Assembly (NCBI GenBank): GCA_963669155.1
Contig: OZ022591.1
Location: forward strand, 3,253,797-3,317,796
Reading direction: 5' to 3'
Source of the DNA: Arbacia lixula
Lineage: Eukaryota; Echinodermata; Echinoidea; Arbacioida; Arbaciidae
DNA length: 64,000 nt
Position 1 is the first letter of the stretch. The number at the start of each line of letters is the position of its first letter. The position numbers were made by a program, and so were the translations under genes. Shown here piece after piece: positions 49,186 through 60,800 of the stretch. The notes beneath the pieces are model-generated. The model saw only the letters and a list, made by a program, of their open reading frames with translations, searched no databases and was not told where the DNA came from.

Positions 49186-50639
49186 TGCAACTATTTTTTG
49201 TTTTTGTTTTTTGCAACTATACTAAATATGAAAAGGCAGCTGCAAAGTTCTTCATGTAACAAATCACATTGGAGCGCATATTTGTCATGCTCTGTGTCTA
49301 TAAGTTATAAAAACATTTAAATGAAAAAAATTAGAGAGAAAATGTGATTCGTTTTTAGCAACTATGGTGTAACACTCCATCCCATCGCAACAGACACCCG
49401 CACTTTCCACGGCCCAGTCTGACATAGAGCGTGGGACTTTGCCTGCCCATCAGCTACTCTCATCTTGTCGCAGTGTCGTCTGCTAGAAGACCGAGACATG
49501 GGAGACTGCTGCGCTGACTTGACGTCACACTGAACTGACCAATCACAGCGAACCAAAGGCATAGACGATGACCTTAAACGTCCAAGGAGGTATATCAGTG
49601 AGGGCAACTCTTTTGGAACGTTTAGTCTTTAATCTAGACCCTAAGACGTGGTTTATATTTCTTACGAACTATCACTATCTACATGAATGACACCGATGCA
49701 GTTTGGCAAGTGTGAATTGCCCAAATCAGTATGCCAAAATCATTTGGCATAGCTGAGTTTTGAAAAAAAAAACTCACAAAAGAACTACATTTGGAAGGAA
49801 AGACACAACTTCTATATTTTATGACTTTGTTAAGTACTACAATGCGTATGTGCATGTGTGAGTGTACGTGTGTGTGATTTATGTGTGTATGGAGGGTGTC
49901 ATTGGGGCATATTGGGATAAATCTAAAAATGGTGATGCGATTTCAAAATCAGAGTCCCTTGTAAATATGAACTCTTATCTCACCGATAGCCACAGGGCTT
50001 GTGCGTAATTATGCTCCTATAGTAAGCCAAACCATATTGCATTAGAACCCCCACCTCACCGACCCCCATCATTCATCCCGTCTTAAAAAAGTATGCTATC
50101 GGTAAGGAATGTGATTCATAACGTGTAACTTTACGCGTCCTTACGCTTTATGAATACCGAACCCGGTTTCCTCGTATTATGAAAAGCAGTCCCTCAGATA
50201 TGGGACGTGACATGGTATGAAAAGCATGAATAGTGAGCTCTTCTTCTTCAGAAGGGTATATTTCACATTTCATAGGTTTATAACCATTACAATCTCTGTA
50301 CGGAAGCCATGTATTGCTTTACGTTATGTTACCGTTACGAAGTAACAGGGCAAGTCAAGACAAACTACCATGACAGGGCTGTTTATTAAGACTACTAGCC
50401 TCTTCTCTCGCACTGACAGCTCAAGAGCATGCCAGCTTTTTTTACGTATTCGCCACCATGTGTGTGTTCGATTGTCTGTGTGTGTGTGTGTGTGGGCAAC
50501 ACATGTGTGTGTGTGTGTGTATTTTAGTGTGTGTGTGTGTGTGTGTGTGTGTACGACGGTATAATGTATATGTATATACCATGTATGCCCAAGGGCTCAG
50601 GGCGAGACAGTCCATTCATGAGAATGATAAAGTGATTCC
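49186..50639. other. Non-coding stretch
   Basis: Contains paired stem-loops at 49701-49751 and a GT array at about 50478-50552. No supported exon. Confidence 0.5.
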
Positions 50640-51148
50640 CGCCCGGGCTTATGCACGCGACGCACGGTCGGTGGGTAGCTGGCTAGCGGTGAGCTGCGCG
50701 GCCTAGTAGCCCAGGCGAGTTCGCACGCAGGCAAGGCAGGCTGCGACGGCCAGCCCACCGCCAAGTTACTAAACCCCAGCGCTCCGGTTTCTAGGCCGAG
50801 CCCGGCGAACTACAAATACGCGTCACGCCAGCTGATATGCTCACTCACCGGCGCGAGCACCCACCAGCGCAGTCGGCTAGCAGTACTAACTTTGCTAACT
50901 TCCCTCCCTGAACAGCCTCTCTCTCTCCCCCTCTCTCGCTCCTCTTAACTTACTCAGCTCAGCCTGTGGCTAGACAGACCTTAGCTGACGAACTAGCTCG
51001 ATCCCACCACTTGCCACTTAAGTCACCAAGCCAGAGGCATCGTTTTAACCGCTCCGGAGTTCAATCGCACCTTAGTTTTATTCGTCGTCTGCAGTTTGTC
51101 CTAATTTATTCTATTCTCACGGAGGATTGCATCTTCATTTAAATCGCC
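50640..51148 (+). promoter_or_regulatory. Promoter and 5' leader region of the carotenoid-oxygenase-like gene
   Basis: This stretch is clearly GC- and CpG-richer than the sequence on either side. It leads directly to the ATG at 51149. It includes a pyrimidine-rich patch at 50918-50945. No classic TATA box is evident near a plausible start. An upstream ATG at 50837 opens a 24-codon frame ending in TGA at 50909-50911. If that part is transcribed it would be an upstream ORF ahead of the main start. The transcription start itself cannot be placed from sequence alone. Confidence 0.4.
50837..50911 (+). other. Possible upstream ORF in the 5' leader
   Basis: ATG CTC ACT through to TGA, 24 codons plus stop, ending 237 bases before the main ATG. 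It matters only if the transcript starts upstream of it. Confidence 0.2.
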
Positions 51149-51233
51149 ATGGCAAACACGGACCCCAATTTTGGATGTCTATTCAACTCAGTGAACAGGG
51201 AATACCCCGAGCCCGTGGAAGCTCGAGTGAAAG
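51149..51233 (+). CDS. First coding exon of a carotenoid cleavage oxygenase-like gene (BCO/NinaB family)
   Basis: The ATG has G at -3 and G at +4 (CGCCATGG). It is followed by 28 codons plus one base and a consensus donor, AAG before GTAAGA, so the intron is phase 1. The peptide contains LFNSV, EYPEP and ARVKG in order, with the final Gly codon split by the intron. In animal beta-carotene oxygenases the N-terminus has a comparable Pro-rich segment ending in a Val-x-Gly. It is followed by an Ile-Pro-x-Trp-Leu motif, then the Gly-Pro-Gly motif. The known family role is oxidative cleavage of carotenoids, using an iron held by four histidines encoded further downstream and not present here. No second exon with the Trp-Leu or Gly-Pro-Gly motifs was found to 64000. 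The assignment rests on under 30 residues. Confidence 0.55.
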
Positions 51234-51689
51234 GTAAGAGAGATCTTCTTTCTTTTTCTTCTTCCCAAACCCACCCACGCCCCCCTCCCTCTTCATTCAT
51301 GAGTTCTCTAAAGTAGTATCACGTTTCACCTACTTTACATCCGAGTTTCTAGACGAGACCGGGCGGTCCGTGCGGTGCGATGCTTCGGCACAACGCCGGA
51401 CTGGGTAGGTAGGCGGGGGATTGGCATTCCGACAACTCATTGAGAAGAAGAGAGAATCTCCAGGATTTGAGAGTAGTAATAGTAGGGCCTGGTGAAAGTA
51501 GAAAAAAATTGATGCACGCGTAGACTCTGCACCCCTTGACATATGTGTGAATGGCTTCATTGTACCCCCTGAGAAATCCTAGCGGTACCCCGCAACCAAT
51601 TATCGCCCAAATGTCTCTCCATGCCGTCCCACAGAATGGTGTGACTTGTCCAGCCTCGGGGCCGGGCCGGGGTGGGGGATGGGATACCA

Positions 51690-51842
51690 GGGCACTGTCT
51701 TATCATATCATACAGATTCGCGATTGATCGCAACTTGACTTGCGATTGGTATCAATCAATCGTAACCCTGGCTTTGCATTCGAGATATGGGATTGGACTT
51801 GTTTCAGATCGCATTACAACAACGCTTTATAAGACTGGGCCC
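51690..51842 (+). mobile_element. Short MITE, family C, copy 3
   Basis: 153 bp bounded by GGGCACTGTCTTAT and ATAAGACTGGGCCC, which are inverted repeats matching at 12 of 14 positions. The interior contains TTGCGATTGGTATCAATCAA and GGGATTGGACTTG. It is the best-preserved of three copies. Confidence 0.75.
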
Positions 51843-53295
51843 GGCCCAGCATGCCCAGGGTCCGATGTCAGAGATGGGCGGAGAGATAGATGAAGAGTGA
51901 CAGAGACTGTCCATCTCTGGTATTCCAGCCAGCCTGGAGGAATGAATGAACAAGAGGAACTATTATATGCAGAGGAACATTGTTAATCTTGCACCAGCCC
52001 CACTACGCCCCGCCCGCCTCCCCATCCAGTCCATACACCAGTCTCCTCCCAAAGTGTAGAGATAGATATTCAGTTGAGGACGTTACGTGATAACCAATTC
52101 AATTGCATTCCTCTAGGCAGTGATATGTGACGATTATAACTGTATAACCATGATGACGCAACTGACAGATTTCAATACATTAGCTTGAGTAACATGGTAT
52201 TGGTCGAAGGGTTAGGAGAATATATGAACGGGGGGGGGGGGGGGGGGTGAAGAATTTTTTTTTAGTCGTCACGATGTTACTTTTGTAACTATGTAAAGAG
52301 CGCATTGCCGTTGAGTTACTGATAAGGGCAAGGACTCGCGTGATCCGCCAGTCACTCGCTTCACGACGTGCGACGAATCTTTTGAGCTGCCGGCCCGGTA
52401 GTTTTAAATTTCCCGGTCTATTTCTATGGAAAACGGTAGGAAAAGCCAGGGATTGAGGGAACCTGGAGATAAATCTCGTCGGAAAAAAACCGGCGGAAAG
52501 CTGAGAGAGGGCTACAGCTTCAGGTGCAGCTAGCACCCAGCAGTTATTTCCCAGGAAGGTTTAATGGCACATGGCTGAGAACGTTACTTCTTCAAAAAAA
52601 GGAGGGAAGAAAGAATAGAAGCCCGAAGCATGCACAACGCAGCGGCCACATGTGCATAACTCGTGGAGCTGCACGCTACTCTGCAGCTATCAGTCGCGTG
52701 GTGACTTTGAGCCGGTGATTACACAACCCATGCACAAACTAACAACGAGCAGATCACGTGACCCCATTCTTATAACCCCCCCCCCCCCCCCCGCCTTCTT
52801 GACGAGCTTACTACTCGCACCGTCTGATCCGATCGGATCCTGTGCACACTGCATAGGTCTAGCCCAGCCAGCCAGCTCCTCCCCTCCTCTTTCGACCTTC
52901 GGCCACTTCAACATTGCATTCTAACCGGAGTGGTCTGCTAACCACTTGCCGGCCGGTGAGCCAACAACTCAACTCAGGAGGCAGACAGACAGAAGCGGGC
53001 GTGTAATTCAAACTAGGGCATTCCTTCACTCACTCACCCCCTCCCTCCCTCCCCCCCCCCCTCTCCCCCACCCATTAACCACCTACCGTCGTTTCACCAT
53101 GAGCTTGATTATGACAACCTTCTTTTTTTTTGGTGAGTGTGTGTGCGTGTGTGAAATTTATAAGTATTCGGAAAGTTTCTCGATTCGAGCCGAGGTGAGC
53201 TAGACTTTTGTTGTCGGCATTACGCAGACGAGACTGACGGTTACGTAGACAGACCTGGTACATGGACTAGTACAGTGGCTGGGACAGGGTCGCCC

Positions 53296-53296
<1 letters not shown>

Positions 53297-53333
<37 letters not shown>

Positions 53334-53397
53334 CATACATACACACACACGCACACACATACACACACACACACGCACACGTACACGCACATACATA

Positions 53398-53474
<77 letters not shown>
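53297..53474. repeat. (CA)n array
   Basis: About 178 bp. The distal 75 bp are pure; the proximal part has GCACAC and CATACA interruptions. The Thr/His and Cys/Val frames are artefacts. Confidence 0.98.
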
Positions 53475-53475
<1 letters not shown>

Positions 53476-54040
53476 AACTCCCCACGTGGGAACCCATTTG
53501 ACTTCCAAACCCTTTCTATGTCTTTTGTTCCAATTACATTTTTGTTCTCGGCAAGAGATACGCCACCCGACAATGGTGTAGACTCATGCATGCACGGCGG
53601 CTTGGCAAGCGGCCAGCCAGCCAGCCCAACCAGCCAACCAGCGTATTTTAGATCAAGATTAAATCGAATTACTTACTCATTCGTCTGTGCTCTACCTACC
53701 ACACGCAAAAATCATGCGGCGTCTCCCCCACCCCCCCCCCCCCTCTCCCTCTCAGTCTCTCCGATCCCGACTCTTTCTCTGTCTGTCTGTTTGTCTTGCT
53801 CTCTCACTACCTGTTCAGGAAATCAGTAGAAAGTTAGGCGATATACTTTTCTTTGTAGATGACAGATGGAAATACGCAAAATAGCGTACACCTTCACTCG
53901 CACGTATTCCTATCTCTTATATTTTGATATCTTTACAAGGATGTTAAGAATCGCGATCAGGGCTTGAAGGCAAAGCCTTAAAATTTAGGCCAACTCTCTT
54001 ATTTTTGTCCTTTTTGGGTACAGTTCATTATTCTTTGCAG

Positions 54041-54282
54041 GCCTTGACTGCGTTCATAGAATACATCAGGTCATGTTCAAATCTCAGAATGAAGTATCGG
54101 CTGTCAAAAACCATGAAACTGATCCCACGATTCCCTTTGGCAAGGAAGCACTATTAATGCATTTGATAGTTCCTCGAACCGGACAAGAAATACTACACGG
54201 TCCCCAAAACCCACATGAAATAATTGATACACTTTTTTTCGCTGAGCCTCAAATGTTATATTTTGGCACGTCCGAGATATAG
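54041..54282 (+). CDS. Candidate exon, possibly an alternative terminal exon
   Basis: A reasonable acceptor (TTCATTATTCTTTGCAG, ending 54040) precedes a frame open for 80 codons to TAG. Taken in phase 1 it begins by completing a Gly codon, so it can join the 51149-51233 exon in frame. It contains an internal ATG at 54073 (MFKSQNEVSAVKNHETD) and ends LYFGTSEI. It does not carry the carotenoid-oxygenase motifs expected at this point. I do not recognise it, and no AATAAA is close downstream. A second frame from the same acceptor is open for 38 codons, so chance is a real possibility. Confidence 0.2.
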
Positions 54283-57200
54283 ATCGTACTATCATCTTTG
54301 TTTTAAAGGTAGACCTTGCACTTCTTGTGAGTTAGTTAGACATTGTGCTTGAAATGCCTGATCAGCAATGCACACATATTGTTTTGTATCTCCAGCGGTT
54401 TTGCCGCTGAACGCTTGCAGTGAGTCGATAGCGGTTTTCTCGCTGTGGAGAAGCAGATGCGTCGGCTAAGTAGAGGTATATATCCTCAGAAAAGCCCGGC
54501 GGGATTGCCGTCATGGCAGGCGGTAAGTGGAGAGCCGCTTCCGTGTCCGTGTTAACGTAGCTGCTCGAGGAGTGGAACCGGCTGCCCTCAGCGCCAAGGA
54601 GGGACCCTCAAGAGGGGGTTTAGCCTGTTGAGCATGAGACATGAGGCTTTGAGTAGTCCGTCACCTAAATGTTTTTTTTTTCAGGGCGACGGTTACGATC
54701 ATGCACATCACGAGGAGAATAACTTGTTAACTAGATCAGAGATGATGCGTCTTGACAGGTCGCTGCCGTTCTCTGCTGCTCTTCGCTACTCCCTGGGTCC
54801 TCCCTACCCTGTCATACGGCGAAGACGACAAACACGAAACTGGATAGTTAGTACGAGAGCTAGCCTGGTGTCCATGCTGTCCTGCATTTATAGACCAAAC
54901 TATTCAATAAAGAAGTCTGGATGCGGTAGACTAACCCTTCGCGACTTCATCATCCGGCTGGGACCGAGTGAAAAAAGGAGGAGAATGATCAAGTTACTAG
55001 TCTTTGAGTTCTAGACTCTGTTTGTGAATTTGAATCGGAAATGTCCCACAGCTTCGAGGCCAGGCCAAAGAGGGAGACGTGGGTGAAAGAGGGAAGGGAG
55101 AGAAAGAGAAGGGGGGGGGGGGGGCTGATCCAACGGGGTGATGGAATCAGTGACGTCACTTGTCGATGATATTCCATTCTGAACTGATGTAACTTGACAG
55201 TTAGTTGTGGCTCATGATCATTCAGCCGCACCCCAAAACCCAGTGAATATTTTATCAGTCAAAATTGCATATTTTTTTTATCGGGAGGTATGCTGTATGA
55301 AGCGGGGAGTGGTCGAGGTATCGTGGAGAGCATTTTATGAAGAATTAGCAATGGTATTTATTTCGGGAGCTACATCATCGGCAGATCTGGATAAGATGTC
55401 ATTGGAAAGGGGGATTTGGAAGTTCAGTCCGGGTTATTCCACAAAACCCCTTCTTATACCTGCCTACATCCCTGTCCCCTCTCAGAATACAACATGAAGG
55501 AATGAATGTTCTCAATTTGGCATTCTCACCCTCTCTATATTTGTAAATTATCGATTCATCCATCTTTGTTTCCTATGTTACCCCCTCTGAATCTTTAGCA
55601 TGCGAATTGTGAAAACTCAGTTCTGGACCCCCGTGCAACGGGCATGACATGGTATTTCAAGGTTACTGAACTATAGCCGAATAAGGGTGAATATAACCAT
55701 TAGGCATGAAAATAAAAGCAAACAGGAAGGGTTTTCGGATTGAGCCTGATTTAGAAATATAAGCTGTCTCCCATTATTCAGTCTTCCGTGATGGTAATCT
55801 CGAGATTTCAAACGGATAAATATGTTCGGCGTGCACGTAACACGTTAAGCAGAAACCTCGCCTCAATTTTTTGGCAAGAAATCATAATTTGAAGTACAAC
55901 TTCACTTGTCATGAGTATAGGGTTGCACCTGTGCATGAAATTACAAAACATACACTTGTTTCTACCGATTATCAATTATATTGAGCTAAATTTATACGCC
56001 TTTTCATCTTGGTATACGTTATTATTACTTTTCACGTGCAAATGCCAAAGGTGTCGAGAACAAGCCCAGCTTTCTGAGTAGACTGGGACGTGGTTTCTAT
56101 GACAGGACAAGTTAAAGCATCTTTATAGGACTTGATCTGAAAATGATCGCTTTACAAGAGGAGGAGCAAAAACGTGGAGATCGCTTGATACCATTGATCG
56201 GCCTCAGTCGAACTTGGGTCGAGAAAACTTCCTGCCGTGAGGTGTACGGACCAGCAGTGCGCCTGGCCTGCATGCTGCTGCTCGTGTGAGCAGGCCGATT
56301 TCCGTACATTCACAAGGAGATCGCGTCTGGCTGGCTGGACACATGGTCACAGCTCTCTGCCTAGCTTCCCTGGGTATCCAGGTCACCACATGAGTGACTA
56401 GAGAAGTAATCAGCTGGGATTCGAGATATGTATTACCCCTACTGCCCCCCCCCCCCCACCCCTACTGGTCACCCCCACCACCCTTAACGGCCTTCCCCTT
56501 TCAGTTCCTAATTATCGCGCGCGCTTATCGACTAATCCAGTAACCACGGTAACGATGCTCGAATACAATTCAACGCGCTAACCAGATTATCGCCCATTAT
56601 GCTCACTTTAACGCCTAAAACAAACGACAGGTTGGTCTTTCAGTCGGTATACCGCTATTGTCACCAAAACTCGCTTGCTATTCCCGGCTCCGTACTTCGG
56701 ACCTTTTAAAGTTATTTCCATTTGCGTCGAATGGTCATGAAGGTTGACCAATAGCACACGCAATTGTTCTCTTTTTGTTATCGTGACAGATACATGTTCT
56801 ATGAATGACTTATGAAGTATCACATATTGTGATGTGTTCTTGTTGGTTGATTTTTGTTTAGGCGACGCGCGGATTGATGACTGATCGCCAAGATCGCTGA
56901 GCTTTTGTAAAGTGGTTAAATGACTTGATCAAACGACGTAGCCCACCAATTACGGCGTGTGGTCCCTGGAACTTGTTGGCATGACAGATAAGAGTCGCAG
57001 ACCCTGCCGGGGTGGAGTAGGGCGAACGGGGTAGGGGACAGGGGCTGGGTGGGGGGGGGGGGGGGGGTGTCTGGACTGCTGTCTGGCTCTGCAAAACCCA
57101 TATGTCTGCATCCGACAACGACCACCCCCCCCCCCCCTTACTCTCTCTATTTCTCTCTCTCTCGCTTTCTCTCATTGTCTAGCTTTGAGCATAAAAACCA

Positions 57201-57590
57201 CCCTACAAGCACATCAGGTAACTAAATCATCGGCAATCATGCCCAGGTTGAATAAATTCTGCCTAGAGGTGGTATATATAAAACCCAGGGGTTCTTTTCC
57301 ATCTATATAAAATAACTGTCCCTTGCGCTATGCGAGAAGCCATATGATTATATGTTCAGTGCCCCGTCTCACAGTCTCTCTCTCTCTCTCTCTCCCTCTC
57401 TTTTCCTCTTTCCGCTCTCTTTTTCCTCCTAGAAAATTATTCCCCCCTTTTTTCCGAATTCTGTCTTTTCACTAACATGCCGGGGAAAAAAGGCGAGAGT
57501 GCAAAAAGACAATCGCAAGTTGTTGAAATTCAACCTTTGTGGTCTGACCCGTAGGCGCGACTTTCTTCTCTTTTATCAGGTCTCGGGAGG
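54283..57590. other. Non-coding stretch, probably intronic
   Basis: Contains a short ATG plus strong donor at 54513-54523, G runs near 55111 and 57050, C runs near 56446 and 57123, and a TATATATAAAA at 57273-57283. No family-matching exon. Confidence 0.45.
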
Positions 57591-57599
57591 TTTGGCTGT

Positions 57600-57815
57600 A
57601 TAAATCGAGACGGGACCGTTAAATTGCGCCCCAAATTCCACGACTGTGTCTGTGCTGAACCGAACTCAGGAGTTTGTGCCATATCCCCTCCACGGAATGC
57701 ACGCAATATCCATTATTTTTTCTATCCGAGGACGCGACACACCAGGAGAAAAAGGTCAGCCTAAGTCGAGACAAAACCGTTAAATTGTGTCCCAAATACC
57801 TCCTTTTTTTATAAT
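57600..57815 (+). repeat. Diverged local duplication
   Basis: TCGAGACGGGACCGTTAAAT at about 57606 and TCGAGACAAAACCGTTAAAT at about 57768 are followed by matching CCCAAAT blocks, about 160 bp apart. Confidence 0.6.
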
Positions 57816-60800
57816 ATATACTACCTGCTTGTCTGAAGCGGCATCTTCAAGCCAACCAATGAACCCTTGTCGAGTCCAATCTCAACAAAAAACGGGGGCT
57901 CACGCTTAATGTTACCAGAGAAATATCGGTCGAATTCGAAGGAACTCGAGGTGGCGGTTTGCCGGTACCAATTCATGGCGATATTCCTTGCATACAGCGA
58001 CTAAATCGGCTGTATCTACTATACCCATGTCCCTTTGATATGTCAGATTGTCAAGAGCTTTACATTTCTGCATTTCAACAGTGGAGCAGCACAAAGAAAC
58101 AAAAGTAATAGGGAATACCTCTCTGAACGTTTGCTGAATAAAGCTAGCCACCGCACAAGAGAGCGAGAGAGGTGGCGGGGGGGGGGGGGGGGGGAGATAA
58201 AAGAAGTCGAAATGCTTGGCGCGTTTGCGGTTTTTACTGGACGAGATCCATGTATACGCGTCCCTGACAACACAAATACAATATGACATGCATAGCCCCA
58301 TTCTTCATCTCCTCTCCGTCCTGGCAGACCAGGGTGTCATCTCCCATCTACCGACTTTCCTTTCAAGTCCCTCTCGAGCTGGCGATCCATGCATCCCCCG
58401 TGTAAGAAGAAAAGGGCGGGAAGTGCTGGGGGGTCTCCCTGTGTCAAGGCTGTTCAGAACGAAACAGCCGACCAAATCAACGTAGTTTTATTCACATTTT
58501 GGGGAGCGTGTATGTTTGCTTAGTTCAGTACGCTGCAATTCTATATATTTTATAATTACCCCCTTACCCCCCTTGCTATACTTTTATCTACCAGAAAAAA
58601 AAATCAGGCCCATTTTCGTGAAGAAAGGAAAAAATGTTCTAATGTAAACCCTGCTACCTCCCTGTTTGTATTTTGATACGTACGTCTTTACCTCATTACC
58701 ATGCATAGCGCAGTAATTTGGTTCGAAGGGAATATTATTTTATATATCATGCATAACTTTGGGATATCAAAATGCAGACAAAAGCTATTTGCATGCTATG
58801 TAACATGTTTTACCTGCAGATACGTTAGAAGTACCTGTGTATACTATAGGCTACTACTCTTCAACTTGACGCGAAAGCCACAGCGTCCGTTCCCAGTGCC
58901 GTGTACCTGGAATAGTGATATTGAATTGCAATATCCAACGCGTTGAAAAAGATGTGTTGAAAGCCGTTAATTAACCCACAAACCTGGCGAACCCGGGCTC
59001 TACTCTTAGCCGCCGATGACTTTGACAGGAGGTGACTGAGTTCCTTTACACACGACTATACCAGTATAGTTACTCACCTGGAGTTCTGAATTTGAACAAA
59101 AGTGGATTTTGAATTCGTCGTTATCTGATAAGCGAGTTTGAGTGCATTGTTATCGATTGATACCAGCGGCAGATTGTTCATCTTGATGAATAGAGGGACA
59201 AGCAGCGGCTGCCCTAGATCTCATCGGCAGCTCGTCCTCTGAAAGTTACCTGAAAATCACGGCTGAGTAATGTGTTCCTGCTGCTTTGCATCGTCATGAC
59301 CGTCTGAGTATAGGAGCCCAAACATCTGCGTTAATGTTCAAACCGTTTATTGATAGTACACCCATGTCTATAAGCGGGTCCTGCCTTTTACACACGGGAC
59401 GTTTCCATCTGTCTGTTTTCGTAGTTTTTATCCACTTCGGTGGCCTCTCCCGTTTCTATTTTAGGACAAATTTCCCAAGTTTTCCAGACGTTTTGTCTTG
59501 ATGGTTAATTGTGGCAATCTAAGAGCTGGGGTTGGCCGTTTTCTTCTTCTTTTTTTTTTGCATGCGGCCGACTTAATGAGGAATGTCACTTAATGTGGCA
59601 GAGTAAAGTTCTAAGATAGGTTCGCTGTAGTAATTATACCTGGCGTGTATGGTCCAGGAATGGGTACGGATGGTCGTGATAGATATTCAACGTGTCAATC
59701 TTCCGAAGCACTGTCTTGGATCGAGAACACTGTGACTGAGACGGGTCTCACGAAGTCAGGCGGAAAATGGATCTGCCATTTACTATGTCTGGTTGGACTA
59801 TCATCAGCTCATCACGCACACACGCACACACACACACACACACACACACGCACGCACGCACACACGCATACACAAACTACAGACACCAACTCATCTTCCT
59901 CATGAATCAACGCACTATTTTTATCATCTAGGTCTGAGCTTAATCATACTGCAGGCGTTGTAACACGACCAGGGTTCTGACAAGGCGCTGCTAAGCCTCG
60001 TTAGGAAAGCGATGTCAAGCGCTTGTTCTATATCACAAACCCTCCCCAAAGGGAAGTTAATCACCTTTAAGCCTCTCAGCCCCATATACAACACATTGCG
60101 TTACAATTGACACGTGACTAGCATTGTTTGGTACTGAGATGGTTAAAAGCCGGCTACTCACAGACGTGCACGTGCGACGTCATTTGCAACTGTACAATCT
60201 CAAACCCTTCCCGATTCGTCATCATAATGGTTGACGAAGCAAGGCAAATCTTGAATTAAAGTATGTTTTTTGTCTTAATCTTAATAATACACGTCATATT
60301 ATGCATAACACACGCACACACATGGAGGCTGAAAAGTTCTTTGTCCACTGGACTATTGCTAATGCCGCGTCCGACTTTCGTTTTCGTCTTGCCCCCTTCC
60401 TTCTCAGCGCCCATCGGCCGCATTTCAGCCCGAGACTCTCGTCTCTCTCCGAGCCTGTCTGCACCTGAGTCATACACGTGACTCATTAATAATGTGAACA
60501 ATTCTGATGCTTCTTCTTCATCTCCTGCTTCTTCTTGGAGACAGCTATGACTTGATGCCTTTGCGGTGAGCTGGGCGAAACGCCGACTGACATGACTGAA
60601 GTGGCTTCTGTGTTCCTGTCTTCCATCTTTCTAGTTTAACCTTTCTGATCTACTGTGCATATATATTTACGCCAGTTATACAGATATATCATATCCAACA
60701 TACAGCAGCATCCGGTCTGTTACACTGGTTACAGAGTCGTCCCAGTCGTAGAATGTTTAAATGAGTAATCAAATTCCAAGTGGCCTCTGTATACATGTAT

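Larger units (their letters stand above)
51234..54040 (+). other. Probable first intron, proximal part
   Basis: Follows the donor at 51234. Holds a MITE (51690-51842), G run (52230-52247), C runs (52776-52792 and near 53052 and 53732) and a CA array. No exon with family motifs is seen. Confidence 0.45.

Noticed and set aside
54555..54621. EEWNRLPS frame resembling the C-terminal Trp-Asn-x-Leu-Pro motif of non-LTR reverse transcriptases
   Set aside because: Only about eight residues match, the following Phe-Lys pattern is missing, and two other frames are also open.
59645..59905. GPGM-T-G--RY-like stretch resembling the second-exon motif of carotenoid oxygenases
   Set aside because: The upstream Ile-Pro-x-Trp-Leu-x-Gly segment and the downstream Asn-His-x-Phe-Asp-Gly motif are absent. 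The frame then runs into a CA array. Treated as coincidence.
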